Counted from the first letter of the stretch, positions 37,417-46,974 are shown. The stretch: DNA of 64,000 bases from Sinorhizobium sp. RAC02 (GCF_001713395.1 NZ_CP016452.1:868001-932000); one strand, 5' to 3'. The notes: a model not told the origin generated them from the sequence alone. Numbers and translations are program-made.

Positions 37417-40104
37417 ATGCGTATTTCCAGAACAAACTTCTATCCCATCCTTGAAGCCGACGTGGAAAGTGACGCGCAAGCGGCACATTATTCTCACGAA
37501 AACAACGCCTTGCCGGAAGAGATTCCGCAGGTCGAGGATTGGCATGCGGCCGGAGAGCCGATTGCCAACGACGAGGACTATCGTCCGCGGTTCCGCTCAC
37601 CCGCGCTGAGGAGCTACGACCCGGGTCAATATACGGACGGAAGCTGGGAAAGCCATTTCTACATGGCCCCGAATGTCCGCTTCACGCGCACCCCCGACAA
37701 GGTGGCCGCGAAGATCGAGGAGGCGGCGGCCGAAGAGGCGCAGCACGCCCAGTTGGTCATCGAACAGGCAGCCGCGGCAACAAAGCTTTCCGAGGCGGCA
37801 CAGCTCTCGCAGTCGGAACTGCTCCAGCGTCTGCGCGAGGCGCTCGAAGACCGTCGCCGCCGTTCCGAGGAACAGCAGGCTGCGGCCGCGGCGCTTTCTG
37901 TCGAACCCACGCCGCCGCTGGTCCAGGCCGTTGTTGCCGCCGGCACGACGGGTACACCCGCCGATGCCGCCGTCGTGTTCAAGCCGGCGACCCCGCTGCC
38001 GGCGCCCGCGCCCACCGTGCAGGCTGCCCCGATCGCGAAGCCCGTCGTCAAGCCGGACGTGCGCGCCGCGATCAGTCGCTTTGCGCATCTCTCCGACCAC
38101 GCGTTCTGGGAAACGTTTGTTCCGGACGAAGAGCCTTCCGAGGCACCGGTAAGACGGGCCGCCACAGTCGTGCGCATGCCCATGCCTGCGCCCGCACCGG
38201 CTCCCGTTGCCATTGCGACGCCTGCACCCGCAGTCATCGAGAAAAAGCGTGAAGAGCCGGATACCATCGCCTCGCTGTTCCGCGTCGTCGAATGCCGCCC
38301 AGCCGCAACGCGGCAGACAATCGTCGAGACCGTTGTTGCCGTTTCTGAGGTGACGCCGGAGCCGATCGTCGCTGCTGCAACGCCGATCATCGAGGCCGTG
38401 CCTGTTGCGGTGCCGGCGCCAGTTGAGATCAAGCCCGAGCCGGTAACCATCACTCCGGCCGCCGTCATCGAGCCTGTGCGCGAAGCCCCATCTTCTGTGC
38501 TCTCGCGCGCCAAGCCGTTTCAGGTCACCCTGGCGACATCCGCCAACGATACCTACGAATACCCGCCGCGGGAACTGTTGCAGGAGCCGCCGCGCACCGT
38601 CGGCTTCGTGCTGACGCAGGAGCAGCTGGAGCAGAATGCCGGCCTTCTCGAAAGCGTTCTGGAAGATTTCGGCGTCCGCGGCGAGATCATCCATGTCCGC
38701 CCCGGCCCGGTCGTCACGCTCTACGAATTCGAGCCGGCACCCGGCGTCAAATCCTCCCGCGTCATCGGCCTTGCCGACGATATCGCCCGCTCCATGTCGG
38801 CGCTCTCGGCCCGCGTTGCCGTCGTACCCGGCCGCAACGTCATCGGCATCGAACTGCCGAATGCGACGCGCGAAACCGTCTACTTCCGCGAGATGATCGA
38901 CTCGGCCGATTTCGCCAAGTCCGGCTACAAGCTGCCGATCTGCCTCGGCAAGACCATCGGCGGCGAGCCGGTGGTTGCCGAACTGGCAAAGATGCCGCAC
39001 CTGCTTGTTGCCGGCACCACCGGCTCGGGCAAGTCCGTCGCCATCAATACGATGATCCTGTCGCTGCTCTACCGGTTCCGCCCGGAGGAGTGCCGCCTGA
39101 TCATGGTCGATCCGAAGATGCTGGAACTGTCGATCTATGACGGCATTCCGCACCTGCTGACGCCCGTCGTCACCGACCCCAAGAAGGCCGTCATGGCGCT
39201 GAAATGGGCGGTGCGCGAGATGGAGGACCGCTACAGGAAGATGTCCCGCCTCGGTGTGCGCAATATCGACGGCTACAACAGCCGCGTGGCCACGGCGCGC
39301 GACAAGGGTGAGACCATCACCATCAGCGTGCAGACCGGCTTCGACAAGGGAACCGGCGAGGCGATCAACGAGGAGCAGGAACTCGCTCTCGATCCGATGC
39401 CCTACATCGTCGTCATCGTCGACGAGATGGCCGACCTGATGATGGTCGCCGGCAAGGAGATTGAAGGCGCGATCCAGCGCCTCGCCCAGATGGCCCGTGC
39501 CGCCGGCATCCACCTGATCATGGCGACGCAGCGTCCCTCGGTCGATGTCATCACCGGCACGATCAAGGCGAACTTCCCAACCCGCATCTCCTTCCAGGTG
39601 ACGTCGAAGATCGACAGCCGCACTATTCTCGGCGAGCAGGGTGCCGAACAGCTGCTCGGCCAGGGCGACATGCTGCATATGGCCGGCGGCGGGCGCATCT
39701 CGCGTGTGCATGGTCCGTTCGTGTCCGACGAAGAAGTCGAAAAGGTCGTGCTGCACCTGAAGGCGCAGGGCCGTCCGGAGTATCTCGAAACGGTCACCGC
39801 CGAGGAAGAGGACGAAGAGGACGACAAGCCGGCGGGTGGCGCAGTGTTCGACAAGGGCGACATTGCAGCCGAAGATGGCGACGATCTTTACGAAAAGGCG
39901 GTCAAGGTTGTCATGCGCGATCGTAAATGCTCGACCTCCTATATCCAGCGACGCCTCGCGGTTGGCTATAACCGCGCCGCCTCGCTCGTCGAGCGCATGG
40001 AGAAGGAGGGTCTCGTTGGTCCTGCCAATCATGTCGGCAAGCGCGAGATCATCAGCGGCGAACGCAACAGCTTTCAGGCGCCGGAGCCAAGCGACGACGA
40101 ATAA
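37417..40104 (+). CDS. ftsK: Soluble FtsK/SpoIIIE DNA translocase
   Basis: This 895-residue DNA translocase moves chromosomal DNA during segregation. Residues 1-380 are Ala/Pro/Glu-rich and low in complexity, with a coiled-coil-like stretch around 88-150. There is no N-terminal membrane domain, unlike the division FtsK. The motor holds Walker A GTTGSGKS near 532-539, Walker B VIVDEMAD near 667-674 and the FtsK signature [20 protein letters not shown]. The C-terminal gamma winged helix ([24 protein letters not shown]) reads KOPS-like DNA. Rhizobia commonly encode two FtsK-like proteins; this is the soluble one. It is transcribed alone with a terminator after it. Confidence 0.92.
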   Translation: MRISRTNFYPILEADVESDAQAAHYSHENNALPEEIPQVEDWHAAGEPIANDEDYRPRFRSPALRSYDPGQYTDGSWESHFYMAPNVRFTRTPDKVAAKIEEAAAEEAQHAQLVIEQAAAATKLSEAAQLSQSELLQRLREALEDRRRRSEEQQAAAAALSVEPTPPLVQAVVAAGTTGTPADAAVVFKPATPLPAPAPTVQAAPIAKPVVKPDVRAAISRFAHLSDHAFWETFVPDEEPSEAPVRRAATVVRMPMPAPAPAPVAIATPAPAVIEKKREEPDTIASLFRVVECRPAATRQTIVETVVAVSEVTPEPIVAAATPIIEAVPVAVPAPVEIKPEPVTITPAAVIEPVREAPSSVLSRAKPFQVTLATSANDTYEYPPRELLQEPPRTVGFVLTQEQLEQNAGLLESVLEDFGVRGEIIHVRPGPVVTLYEFEPAPGVKSSRVIGLADDIARSMSALSARVAVVPGRNVIGIELPNATRETVYFREMIDSADFAKSGYKLPICLGKTIGGEPVVAELAKMPHLLVAGTTGSGKSVAINTMILSLLYRFRPEECRLIMVDPKMLELSIYDGIPHLLTPVVTDPKKAVMALKWAVREMEDRYRKMSRLGVRNIDGYNSRVATARDKGETITISVQTGFDKGTGEAINEEQELALDPMPYIVVIVDEMADLMMVAGKEIEGAIQRLAQMARAAGIHLIMATQRPSVDVITGTIKANFPTRISFQVTSKIDSRTILGEQGAEQLLGQGDMLHMAGGGRISRVHGPFVSDEEVEKVVLHLKAQGRPEYLETVTAEEEDEEDDKPAGGAVFDKGDIAAEDGDDLYEKAVKVVMRDRKCSTSYIQRRLAVGYNRAASLVERMEKEGLVGPANHVGKREIISGERNSFQAPEPSDDE

Positions 40105-40176
40105 GATTTGCTCCGGCGGCGATTGCCCCACCGCCGGGCATTTGTCCTACTTATTTGAATTGGATGGATTTTCCGG

Positions 40177-40206
40177 ATCCGGCTCGCGCTTGCGGGCCGG
40201 ATTTTT
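40177..40206 (+). terminator. Rho-independent terminator after ftsK
   Basis: ATCCGGC (40177-40183) pairs with GCCGGAT (40196-40202), with an inner CGC/GCG pairing, followed by five T. It lies about 75 bases after the stop codon. Confidence 0.75.
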
Positions 40207-40347
40207 GCCATGTCCACGAGAAATTTATTCCAAGCCCCGCATTTAATCGATTTGGCTTGTATCGCGGTCTTTCAGGCCTGTTGCATATGGCGGACGATCT
40301 GTGAATAGTGCCGCCGACCCGAGAAACTGCATCCAAGGAGGACAGGA

Positions 40348-41391
40348 ATGGCATTGATCACCATGCGGCAATTGCTCGATCACGCAGCGGAAAACGACTA
40401 CGCACTGCCGGCATTCAACGTTAACAACCTGGAATATATCCAGGCGGTCATGCGCGCGGCGGATGCGACGGATTCTCCGGTGATCCTGCAGGCAAGCCGC
40501 GGTGCGCGTGCCTATGCCGGCGACGCCTTCCTGCGCCACCTCATTCTCGGTGCGGCTGAAGAGTATCCGCATATTCCCGTCTGCCTGCATCTCGACCATG
40601 GCGACCAGCCGTCGACCTGTATTTCGGCCATCACCAACGGCTTCACCTCGGTCATGATGGACGGTTCATTGCTCGCCGACGGCAAGTCGATCGCCAGCTA
40701 CGACTACAATGTCGATGTCACGGCGGAAGTCGTGAAGATCGCGCATGCGGCCGGTGTTTCGGTGGAAGGTGAACTTGGCTGTCTCGGCAACCTGGAAACG
40801 GGCGCCGGCGAGAAGGAAGACGGCCACGGTTTTGAAGGTAAGCTGACCCGCGAAGAGCTTCTGACCGATCCGGACCAGGCGCTCGATTTCGTCTCGAAGA
40901 CCGGCGTCGATGCACTCGCCGTCGCCATCGGCACCAGCCACGGCGCCTACAAGTTCACCCGCGCGCCGGATGGTGACATCCTGTCGATCGAGACGATCGC
41001 GAAGATCAACAAGAAGCTGCCGAACACGCACCTTGTCATGCACGGTTCCTCGTCGGTTCCGCAGGAACTGCAGGATCTCTTCACCACCTATGGCGGCGAG
41101 ATGAAGCAGACCTGGGGCGTTCCGGTCGCGGAAATCCAGAAGGCCATTCCGCTTGGCGTGCGCAAGGTCAATATCGACACGGACCTGCGCCTCGCGATGA
41201 CCGGCACGATCCGCAAGAACTTCAAGGAAAAGCCGGATAATTTCGACCCGCGTACCTACCTGAAGCCGGCAACCGCCCTGATGGCGGAAGTCTGCAAGGA
41301 GCGCTTCGAAGCCTTCCGCACCGCCGGCAAGGCTTCCAGCATCCGCGTCAAGCGCCTGCCTGACATGGCGAAGTTCTACGCAACGAAGTAA
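40348..41391 (+). CDS. fba: Class II fructose-bisphosphate aldolase (Calvin-cycle subtype)
   Basis: This 347-residue zinc-dependent aldolase splits fructose 1,6-bisphosphate into glyceraldehyde 3-phosphate and dihydroxyacetone phosphate. [11 protein letters not shown] (about 79-89) carries the catalytic Asp83 and zinc-ligand His84. [23 protein letters not shown] and [14 protein letters not shown] are the other metal and phosphate loops. The sequence matches the CbbA-type subgroup common in alphaproteobacteria. AAGGAGGACAGGA precedes the ATG. It stands alone with its own terminator, as expected for a housekeeping gene. Confidence 0.95.
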   Translation: MALITMRQLLDHAAENDYALPAFNVNNLEYIQAVMRAADATDSPVILQASRGARAYAGDAFLRHLILGAAEEYPHIPVCLHLDHGDQPSTCISAITNGFTSVMMDGSLLADGKSIASYDYNVDVTAEVVKIAHAAGVSVEGELGCLGNLETGAGEKEDGHGFEGKLTREELLTDPDQALDFVSKTGVDALAVAIGTSHGAYKFTRAPDGDILSIETIAKINKKLPNTHLVMHGSSSVPQELQDLFTTYGGEMKQTWGVPVAEIQKAIPLGVRKVNIDTDLRLAMTGTIRKNFKEKPDNFDPRTYLKPATALMAEVCKERFEAFRTAGKASSIRVKRLPDMAKFYATK

Positions 41392-41398
41392 GCTTTTG

Positions 41399-41428
41399 CC
41401 CCTCCCGGCTTTGCCGGGAGGGGTTTTT
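41399..41428 (+). terminator. Rho-independent terminator after fba
   Basis: CCCCTCCCGGC (41399-41409) and GCCGGGAGGGG (41413-41423) make a perfect eleven-pair stem with a TTT loop, followed by TTTTT. The convergent lyase gene ends two bases later. Confidence 0.95.
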
Positions 41429-41429
41429 A

Positions 41430-42917
41430 CTATGCCGCGGTCGTACGGAGAAGGTTCCGCACGCGCGCAAGCAGGCCATTGAGCGGCCGGTCGTCGCGAT
41501 AGATCGGCACAATAGTGCGGACACACTCGTAAAGGGCTCCGGTGCCTGCCGCCTTGCCGCTCTGGCTCGGCTGCATGTCGTAGGCCTGGGTGGCGCTCAT
41601 CACCTCGATTGCCAGAACGGTTTCCAGATTGGCGATGATGGCTAGCGCCTTGTCCGCTGCCGGGGTGGCGTGTGTCAGGATGTCTTCCTGCAGGGCAGAG
41701 GTAATGCCGCCGTCGAGACTGGCGGGGGCGGCGAGGCGGCGGTTTTCGGCAACGAGGCCGGCCGCCGTGTACTGAATGATCATGAAGCCGGAGGCGACGC
41801 CGCTACCTTCCGCCAGAAAGGCGGGAAGCTTGCTGACGAGCGGGTTGACGAGGCGGTCGATGCGGCGCTCTGAAATGGCAGCAAGCTCGGCAGCCGCGAC
41901 GGCGAGCCCATCCATCGCAAGACCAAGCGCCGCGCCGATGGCATGCGCCTGCGAATGCACTTCGGGCGCTTCGGGCGAACCGGCCACGACCGGATTGTCC
42001 GTGACGCTCGCAAGCTCGCGGTTCACTACGTCTGCAATCTGCCCGATGCTGTCGCGCACCGCGCCATGCACCTGGGGTACGCCGCGAAGGCTGAGCGGAT
42101 CCTGCGTTCGCGACCCTGCCGATTGCGCGAGCAACGGGCTGCCGGCCAGCAGGCGGCGAAGATTGTCACCGACCGTCTGGAGACCGGGCGAGGTGCGTAG
42201 TGCCAGTGGCGCGGCGGCAAAAGGGTCCGCCTGTGCGCCGAGATTTTCGTAGCTCATCGCGGCGGCGGTATCGGCCCAATCGAGCAGATGCGCCGTGCGG
42301 GCAACGGCGAGGCTTGCAAGACCGGTTGCGCAAGGCGTGCCGTTGACGAGGCTGAGGCCTTCCTTCGCGCCGAGCACCAGCGGCGTCCGACCCAGCATCT
42401 CCATGGCCTGCTTGCCGGAGATCGTCTCGCCTTTATGGCGCGCTTCGCCTTCGCCGATCAGCACGAGGCCGATGGCGGCGGCGTGGGTGAGGTAGCCGAC
42501 CGATCCCTTCGACGGAATGACCGGCAGGATATCGGCATTGAGCAGCGCCAGCAGCGTCTCGACCGTCTCGATGCGAACGCCGGAATAGCCATGGGAAAAA
42601 TTGGCGATCTGGGCGGCCATCACCGCGCGGGTCTCTTCCCGGCCGAGCGGCTCGCCGACGCCGCAGGCATGGCTGAGCAGGATATTGCGCGACAGCGCCT
42701 GTTGCTCGGGAATATCCACGATCACGTCGCAGAGTGCGCCGACGCCTGTGTTGATGCCGTAGCCGCGCACCCGCCTGGCCACGAGCGCATCGACGATGGC
42801 ACGCGCATCGGCGATGCGCTGCCATGTCTTGTCCGACAGGGAGAGCGCCGCGCCTTTCGCGACGGCGGCGATCTCCTGCCAGGTGAGGGGGCGATCGAGG
42901 ACGATCGTCTCAGGCAT
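41430..42917 (-). CDS. Histidine-ammonia-lyase homologue lacking the MIO motif
   Basis: This 495-residue protein is clearly in the aromatic amino-acid lyase family: GYGINTG with Tyr53, LSHACGVGEPL with His83, AKEGLSLVNGT with Asn192, QDP near 272 and QED with Glu411. However, the MIO prosthetic group normally made from Ala-Ser-Gly in GSVGASGDLAPL cannot form: here GSVG (138-141) runs straight into YLTHAA, three residues shorter. The active-site Tyr of QDPYSLR is Leu275. Classical histidine deamination is therefore unlikely. Ergothionase, which removes trimethylamine from ergothioneine, is to my recollection a MIO-less member of this family. The gene ends a betaine/histidine-type ABC operon (hutH2 position in S. 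meliloti), overlapping the ATPase gene by eight bases. Confidence 0.85.
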   Translation of the reverse strand: MPETIVLDRPLTWQEIAAVAKGAALSLSDKTWQRIADARAIVDALVARRVRGYGINTGVGALCDVIVDIPEQQALSRNILLSHACGVGEPLGREETRAVMAAQIANFSHGYSGVRIETVETLLALLNADILPVIPSKGSVGYLTHAAAIGLVLIGEGEARHKGETISGKQAMEMLGRTPLVLGAKEGLSLVNGTPCATGLASLAVARTAHLLDWADTAAAMSYENLGAQADPFAAAPLALRTSPGLQTVGDNLRRLLAGSPLLAQSAGSRTQDPLSLRGVPQVHGAVRDSIGQIADVVNRELASVTDNPVVAGSPEAPEVHSQAHAIGAALGLAMDGLAVAAAELAAISERRIDRLVNPLVSKLPAFLAEGSGVASGFMIIQYTAAGLVAENRRLAAPASLDGGITSALQEDILTHATPAADKALAIIANLETVLAIEVMSATQAYDMQPSQSGKAAGTGALYECVRTIVPIYRDDRPLNGLLARVRNLLRTTAA

Positions 42918-43740
42918 GCTGGCTTTCTCCTGCGCCGGCGCGGCGCTGCACGAAGCGGGCGACATAGTCGTTGGCGGGGCTGTTGAGGATTTGGCTCGGG
43001 GTACCGACCTGCACCAGCTTGCCGTCTTTCAGGATCGCGATCTGCGCGCCGATGCGCAAGGCCTCGTCGAGATCGTGCGTGATGAAGACGATGGTCTTGT
43101 GCAGGTTCTTTTCGAGCTGGAGAAGCTGGTCCTGCATGTCGGCGCGGATCAGAGGATCGAGCGCGGAAAAGGCCTCGTCCATCAGGATGACGTCGGTGTC
43201 GGCCGCCAGCGCACGCGCCAGGCCGACACGCTGCTTCATGCCGCCGGAAAGCTGGTGCGGGAACTTGTTTTCGTAACCGGCAAGGCCGACCGTCTCGATC
43301 CACTTCATGCCGATCGGCTTGGCGTCGTCCTTGGTGAGCCCGCGCACGCGCTGGCCGTAGACGACGTTCTGCAGCACGGTGCGATGTGGCATCAGGCCGA
43401 AATTCTGGAACACCATGCTGACCCGGCGGTTGCGGAAGTCGCGCAGGTCCTTGGGCTTCAGGTCGAGCACATTGCTGCCGTCGACCAGGATTTCACCGCT
43501 CGTCGGCTCGATCAGGCGGTTGATGTGGCGCACCAGCGTCGACTTGCCGGAGCCCGAGAGCCCCATGATGACGAAGACGCGGCCGCCCGGAATGTCGAGG
43601 CTGACATTGTCGAGGCCGACGCTGCATCCGGTCTTGGCGAGGATCGCCGTCTTGTCGGCGCCATCCTTGGTCATCGCCAGCGCGGTCTTCCAGTTGCCGC
43701 CGAAGATCTTGGAAACGTTGCGGATTGCGATGTCAGTCAT
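42910..43740 (-). CDS. hutV: HutV/ProV-like betaine-type ABC ATPase
   Basis: This 276-residue ATPase of the ProU/OpuA quaternary-amine class has Walker A GLSGSGKST at 60-68, signature LSGGMKQRVGLARAL and Walker B VILMDEAFSALDPLIR. The long N-terminal insert (KTGCSVGLDNVS) is typical. No C-terminal CBS domains are present, unlike ProV, so osmotic gating is not expected. The ATG at 43740 overlaps the permease stop by eight bases; an upstream start would overlap more. In S. meliloti the homologous HutXWV system imports histidine and some betaines. Confidence 0.85.
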   Translation of the reverse strand: MTDIAIRNVSKIFGGNWKTALAMTKDGADKTAILAKTGCSVGLDNVSLDIPGGRVFVIMGLSGSGKSTLVRHINRLIEPTSGEILVDGSNVLDLKPKDLRDFRNRRVSMVFQNFGLMPHRTVLQNVVYGQRVRGLTKDDAKPIGMKWIETVGLAGYENKFPHQLSGGMKQRVGLARALAADTDVILMDEAFSALDPLIRADMQDQLLQLEKNLHKTIVFITHDLDEALRIGAQIAILKDGKLVQVGTPSQILNSPANDYVARFVQRRAGAGESQHA

Positions 43741-44590
43741 TGCCGCGTTCCTTCCGGCTGGATTGGCCAAAACCCTGCGTGATGCGATCGAGCACGATGG
43801 CGAGAATGACGATGCCGAGGCCGGCTTCCAGCCCCTTGCCGACGTCGAGCGTCTGGATGCCGTTCAGCACCTGCTCGCCGAGGCCGCGCGCGCCGATCAT
43901 CGAGGCGACGACGACCATGGAGAGCGCCATCATGATCGTCTGGTTGAGGCCGGCCATGATGGTAGGCGTGGCGAGCGGAAGCTCGACGCCGAAGAGGATC
44001 TGCGGCGGGCTGCCGCCGAAAGCTGTTGCAGCCTCCACCACTTCACCATCCACCTGGCGAATGCCGAGATCGGTGAGGCGGATGAGCGGCGGCACGGCAT
44101 AGATGATGGTGGCGAGCACCGCCGGCACCTTGCCGAGGCCGAAGAGCATGATCGCCGGAATGAGATAGACGAAGCTCGGCATGGTCTGCATGACATCGAG
44201 CACCGGCAGCGTAATGCGCCGCATCAGTTCGCTTTTCGCAAGCCAGATGCCCATCGGAACACCGATGGCGACGGAGATGAGGCTGGCGATCAGCATCAGC
44301 GCCAGCGTCTGCATCGTCAGGTCCCAGAGCCCGAGCGCGCCGACGGCAAACAGCATGACCGCGACGATGATGACCAGCGAGATTTTTTTCGAGGCGAACC
44401 AGGCAAGCGCCAGGAAGACGATGAAGACGGCCCACCAGGGCAGGCCGCGCAGGATCCACTCCACGAAGAGGATCGCCTGAAGGAGGGTTTGCGAGATCGC
44501 CTTGAAGACGAAACCGTAGTTCACCACCAGCGACTGCACAAAGTCGTTGATGGGGCCTCGAATGGAAATGTGAAAAGCTTCAGGAAACAT
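43733..44590 (-). CDS. hutW: HutW/ProW-like betaine-type ABC permease
   Basis: This 285-residue membrane permease has several transmembrane spans and the BPD_transp_1 EAA-like loop (VEAATAFGGSPPQILFGVELPLATPTIMAG). It resembles ProW/OpuAB and would form the homodimeric channel of the importer. It lies about 100 bases after the binding-protein gene, behind a hairpin, and overlaps the ATPase gene. Confidence 0.87.
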   Translation of the reverse strand: MFPEAFHISIRGPINDFVQSLVVNYGFVFKAISQTLLQAILFVEWILRGLPWWAVFIVFLALAWFASKKISLVIIVAVMLFAVGALGLWDLTMQTLALMLIASLISVAIGVPMGIWLAKSELMRRITLPVLDVMQTMPSFVYLIPAIMLFGLGKVPAVLATIIYAVPPLIRLTDLGIRQVDGEVVEAATAFGGSPPQILFGVELPLATPTIMAGLNQTIMMALSMVVVASMIGARGLGEQVLNGIQTLDVGKGLEAGLGIVILAIVLDRITQGFGQSSRKERGND

Positions 44591-44653
44591 CGGTGAGATC
44601 CTCGCGCGCGCCAGCCCGCCATCCGGCGACCGGCCCCTGTCCTGACGGGAAAA

Positions 44654-44683
44654 GGCTGCGCGCCGGAAGGCCGGCGCACAGCC
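44654..44683 (-). other. Intercistronic hairpin after hutX-like gene
   Basis: GGCTGCGCGCCGG (44654-44666) and CCGGCGCACAGCC (44671-44683) form a thirteen-base stem with one mismatch, without a T-run. It sits just after the binding-protein stop codon in the minus-strand transcript. Confidence 0.6.
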
Positions 44684-44689
44684 CTGCGA

Positions 44690-45724
44690 TTACTTGACGG
44701 CCGCTTCGATGCGCGCCTTGGCATCCGCCGAGACCCAGCCGCCCCAGACGTCGGCCTTGGTCTGGAGGAAGTTCTTGGCGGCTGCGACGGCATCGACCTT
44801 CTGGTCGGTCATGTAGGCGAGGCTGGCATTGACCTCGTCCAGCGGGAAGGTCGCCTTTTCGAGGATTTCCATGATTTCAGGCGCTTCGCCGGCAAAGGTG
44901 CTGTTGACGCCGTAAGCCACTTCCACGGAGGGGAAGGCGCAACCGGCGTCACGCTTGCCATCGGCGCTGGTCAGTTCCTTCCAGCAGGCGTCGTTGTAGG
45001 CCGGCTCTTCCAGCTGGATGAGCTTGTACTTGCCCATGATCGCCGTCGGGCTCCAGTAGTAGAACAGCATCGGCTCGCCCTGGAGATAGGCCGAAGCGAT
45101 CGCCGCATCGAGCGCCGTGCCGGTGCCCGGGCGGAAATTCACGTAGGTCTCGCCGAGCTTGTAAGCTTCAAGCTTGGCCGTGTTGACGCCTTCGCAGGTC
45201 CAGCCCGACGGGCAGTTCAGGAAGCGGCCCTTCGACGGCTCTTCCGGGTCCTTGAACAGTTCGACGATCTTTGGGTCGGAGAGCTGCTCGACGCTCTTCA
45301 GGTCCGGCGCCTTGGCTTCGATGCCCTTCTCGGCATCGCCCTTCACCAGATATTCCGGCACGAACCAGCCTTCGGCGGCGCCAACGAAGGTCTTACCGAC
45401 CGACTTCACCTGACCGGCGGCGGCCGCCGTGTTCCAGATGTCCGAACGGCCGATCCATTCTTCGGCGAAGATCTGCACGTCATTGTTGGCGGTCGCCTGT
45501 TCCAGCGTCACCGAGTTGCCGGGGATGGAATCGACCTTGCAGTCGTAACCCTTGGCAAGGATTTCCTTCATGACCTCAGTGATGAAGGCGCCGCTTTCCC
45601 AGTCGATGCCGGCAAAGGTGACGGTCTTGCCGTCGCCGCAATAGGAGGCCTGCGCCGTGCCGGAGGAGACGCCGATGAAGGCGACGGCGGCGAGAAGTGC
45701 GTATTTCAGGTTGGAATTCAGCAT
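44690..45724 (-). CDS. hutX: HutX/ProX-like betaine-type periplasmic binding protein
   Basis: This 344-residue secreted protein has signal peptide MLNSNLKYALLAAVAFIGVS... ending near AQA, and the OpuAC fold (TVTFAGIDWESGAFITEVMKEIL, SIPGNSVTLEQA, YWSPTAIMGKYKL). Trp/Tyr residues such as those in EEWIGRSDIWN and FYYWSP could form an aromatic box for a quaternary amine. AAAGGGGA lies before the ATG. It is the first gene of the operon, divergent from a HutC-type repressor. The ligand may be histidine, a betaine, or a histidine betaine such as ergothioneine. Confidence 0.87.
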   Translation of the reverse strand: MLNSNLKYALLAAVAFIGVSSGTAQASYCGDGKTVTFAGIDWESGAFITEVMKEILAKGYDCKVDSIPGNSVTLEQATANNDVQIFAEEWIGRSDIWNTAAAAGQVKSVGKTFVGAAEGWFVPEYLVKGDAEKGIEAKAPDLKSVEQLSDPKIVELFKDPEEPSKGRFLNCPSGWTCEGVNTAKLEAYKLGETYVNFRPGTGTALDAAIASAYLQGEPMLFYYWSPTAIMGKYKLIQLEEPAYNDACWKELTSADGKRDAGCAFPSVEVAYGVNSTFAGEAPEIMEILEKATFPLDEVNASLAYMTDQKVDAVAAAKNFLQTKADVWGGWVSADAKARIEAAVK

Positions 45725-45822
45725 GTCAGTTCCCCTTTTTTGATGATGGTAACGTTGAAAACCAGCGATTTTGAAAGGCCGCCGGGGCGGCGTCATGCAT
45801 GCAGGACCTTTCGTGAAGTTCA

Positions 45823-45849
45823 CTATACAACTTAGTAGACAACTATCCT
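45823..45849. promoter_or_regulatory. HutC-type operator candidate A
   Basis: Read on the minus strand this site is AGGATAGTTGTC followed closely by CTAAGTTGTATAG. Both parts recur near 46088-46119 in the opposite orientation. It lies about 100 bases before the hutX-like ATG. TTGTATA half-sites are typical of HutC-type operators. Confidence 0.5.
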
Positions 45850-46087
45850 GTTCCGCGCGCGATGGCGCGTGTCTACGCGCGACATTTTATGTCGCTTTCA
45901 AAGTGACTCGTAAGGGCGGCGAACGTGTTGTTGCGTCCCTCAATGCCAGTGGGGTTCTATGTTGCGAAATTCGCGGGCATTGGGCAATTTTCTGACCCGA
46001 TGCGTCTCGCCAAGTTGCCGGCGGCGGCTAGCCAGCTGATCTTTACGTCATGCTTGCGCAAGTCGACTATTTGTCGGAAGCTGTATA

Positions 46088-46119
46088 GGATAGTCGACGG
46101 AAGATGCCTAAGTTGTATA
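46088..46119. promoter_or_regulatory. HutC-type operator candidate B
   Basis: AGGATAGTCGAC and CTAAGTTGTATA (46108-46119) repeat the two parts of site A with seven extra bases between them. The site is about 115 bases before the repressor ATG, which suggests autoregulation. Confidence 0.5.
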
Positions 46120-46233
46120 TGTGACTTGGTGGTTCCGGCCGGACAAGAAAGTGACGTGAATCAAAAAGCATGCTTACCTTGGTCGTATAGAACCTATAGG
46201 CGGATGCTGATTGGAATGCGGGGAGCCGTGGCG

Positions 46234-46974
46234 ATGCTGAACGAAGAAACCGGCCTTTTGGCAAGGGACGCGAAGGACCGCGCTGCGCCGATCTACGAGC
46301 GTATGAAGACCGAGATCCGGGCACGCATCGAAACCGGCGAATGGCCCGTCAACCATCGTATTCCATCTGAAAACGAGCTGGTGGATACACTCGGCGTCAG
46401 CCGCATGACGGCGAACCGGGCGCTTCGCGAACTTGCCAACGAGGGTGTGATCACCCGCGTGCAGGGCAAGGGCTCCTTCGTCGCGCCGAAGAAGCGCAGC
46501 GCCCTGGCGCTCGGCGTGCGCAACATCGCCGATGAGATTCTGGAGCGCGGCGCGGTTCACCGTATGGAACTCATCCTCGCCCAGGCTGAGACCTGCGGAC
46601 ATGAGCTTGCCGCCGCACTGGAACTCGATATCGGCACCCAGTCCTTTCACTCCGTCATCGTGCACAACGAGGATGACGTGCCGATCCAGCTGGAGGACCG
46701 TTTCGTCAATCCCGCCGTCGCACCGGATTATCTGGAGCAGGATTTTTCGAGCACGACGCCGAACGCCTTCCTGACCAGCATCGCGCCCATCGCCAAGACG
46801 GAACAGTTCATCGAAGCGGTGCTGCCGCAGCCCTGGGAATGCAAGCTTCTGGCGATCGCCCGGTCGGAGCCTTGCATCCTCATCCGCCGCCGGACCTGGT
46901 CGCAAGATCGCGTGGTGACGACGGTGCGCCTGCTTTACCCGGGCTCGCGCTATCGGCTCCAGAGCAATTTTTGA
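46234..46974 (+). CDS. hutC: GntR/HutC-family repressor
   Basis: This 246-residue regulator has an N-terminal GntR winged helix (PIYERMKTEIRARIETGEW, SENELVDTLGVSRMTANRALREL) and a UTRA effector domain. The C-terminal pattern PIQLEDRFVNPAVAPDYLEQDF, TPNAFL and RRRTWSQDRVVTTVRLLYPGSRYRL is diagnostic of HutC, the repressor of histidine use that senses urocanate. Here it is divergent from the betaine-type ABC and MIO-less lyase operon rather than from hutU/hutG, so its effector may be a urocanate analogue such as thiourocanate. Several in-frame ATGs lie upstream; 46234 has the best site (GGGGAG, eight bases). Confidence 0.85.
   Translation: MLNEETGLLARDAKDRAAPIYERMKTEIRARIETGEWPVNHRIPSENELVDTLGVSRMTANRALRELANEGVITRVQGKGSFVAPKKRSALALGVRNIADEILERGAVHRMELILAQAETCGHELAAALELDIGTQSFHSVIVHNEDDVPIQLEDRFVNPAVAPDYLEQDFSSTTPNAFLTSIAPIAKTEQFIEAVLPQPWECKLLAIARSEPCILIRRRTWSQDRVVTTVRLLYPGSRYRLQSNF

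Larger units (their letters stand above)
45725..46233. other. Divergent control region between hutX-like and hutC-like genes
   Basis: This 509-base AT-richer region holds no convincing gene. It contains two inverted copies of a composite element (listed separately) and a perfect nine-base inverted repeat GTCGACTAT (46062-46070)/ATAGTCGAC (46090-46098). GGGGAG at 46220-46225 is the ribosome site for the repressor. Confidence 0.6.

Noticed and set aside
37597..40131. 844-codon open frame on the minus strand over ftsK
   Set aside because: Mirror of the Ala/Pro/Glu-rich ftsK arm; low-complexity Gly/Arg/His product with no domain.
41430..42917. Loss of MIO motif as a sequencing error
   Set aside because: The change is a clean in-frame loss of three residues with several flanking substitutions and a second active-site change (Tyr to Leu). 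The frame stays intact throughout, so it looks natural.
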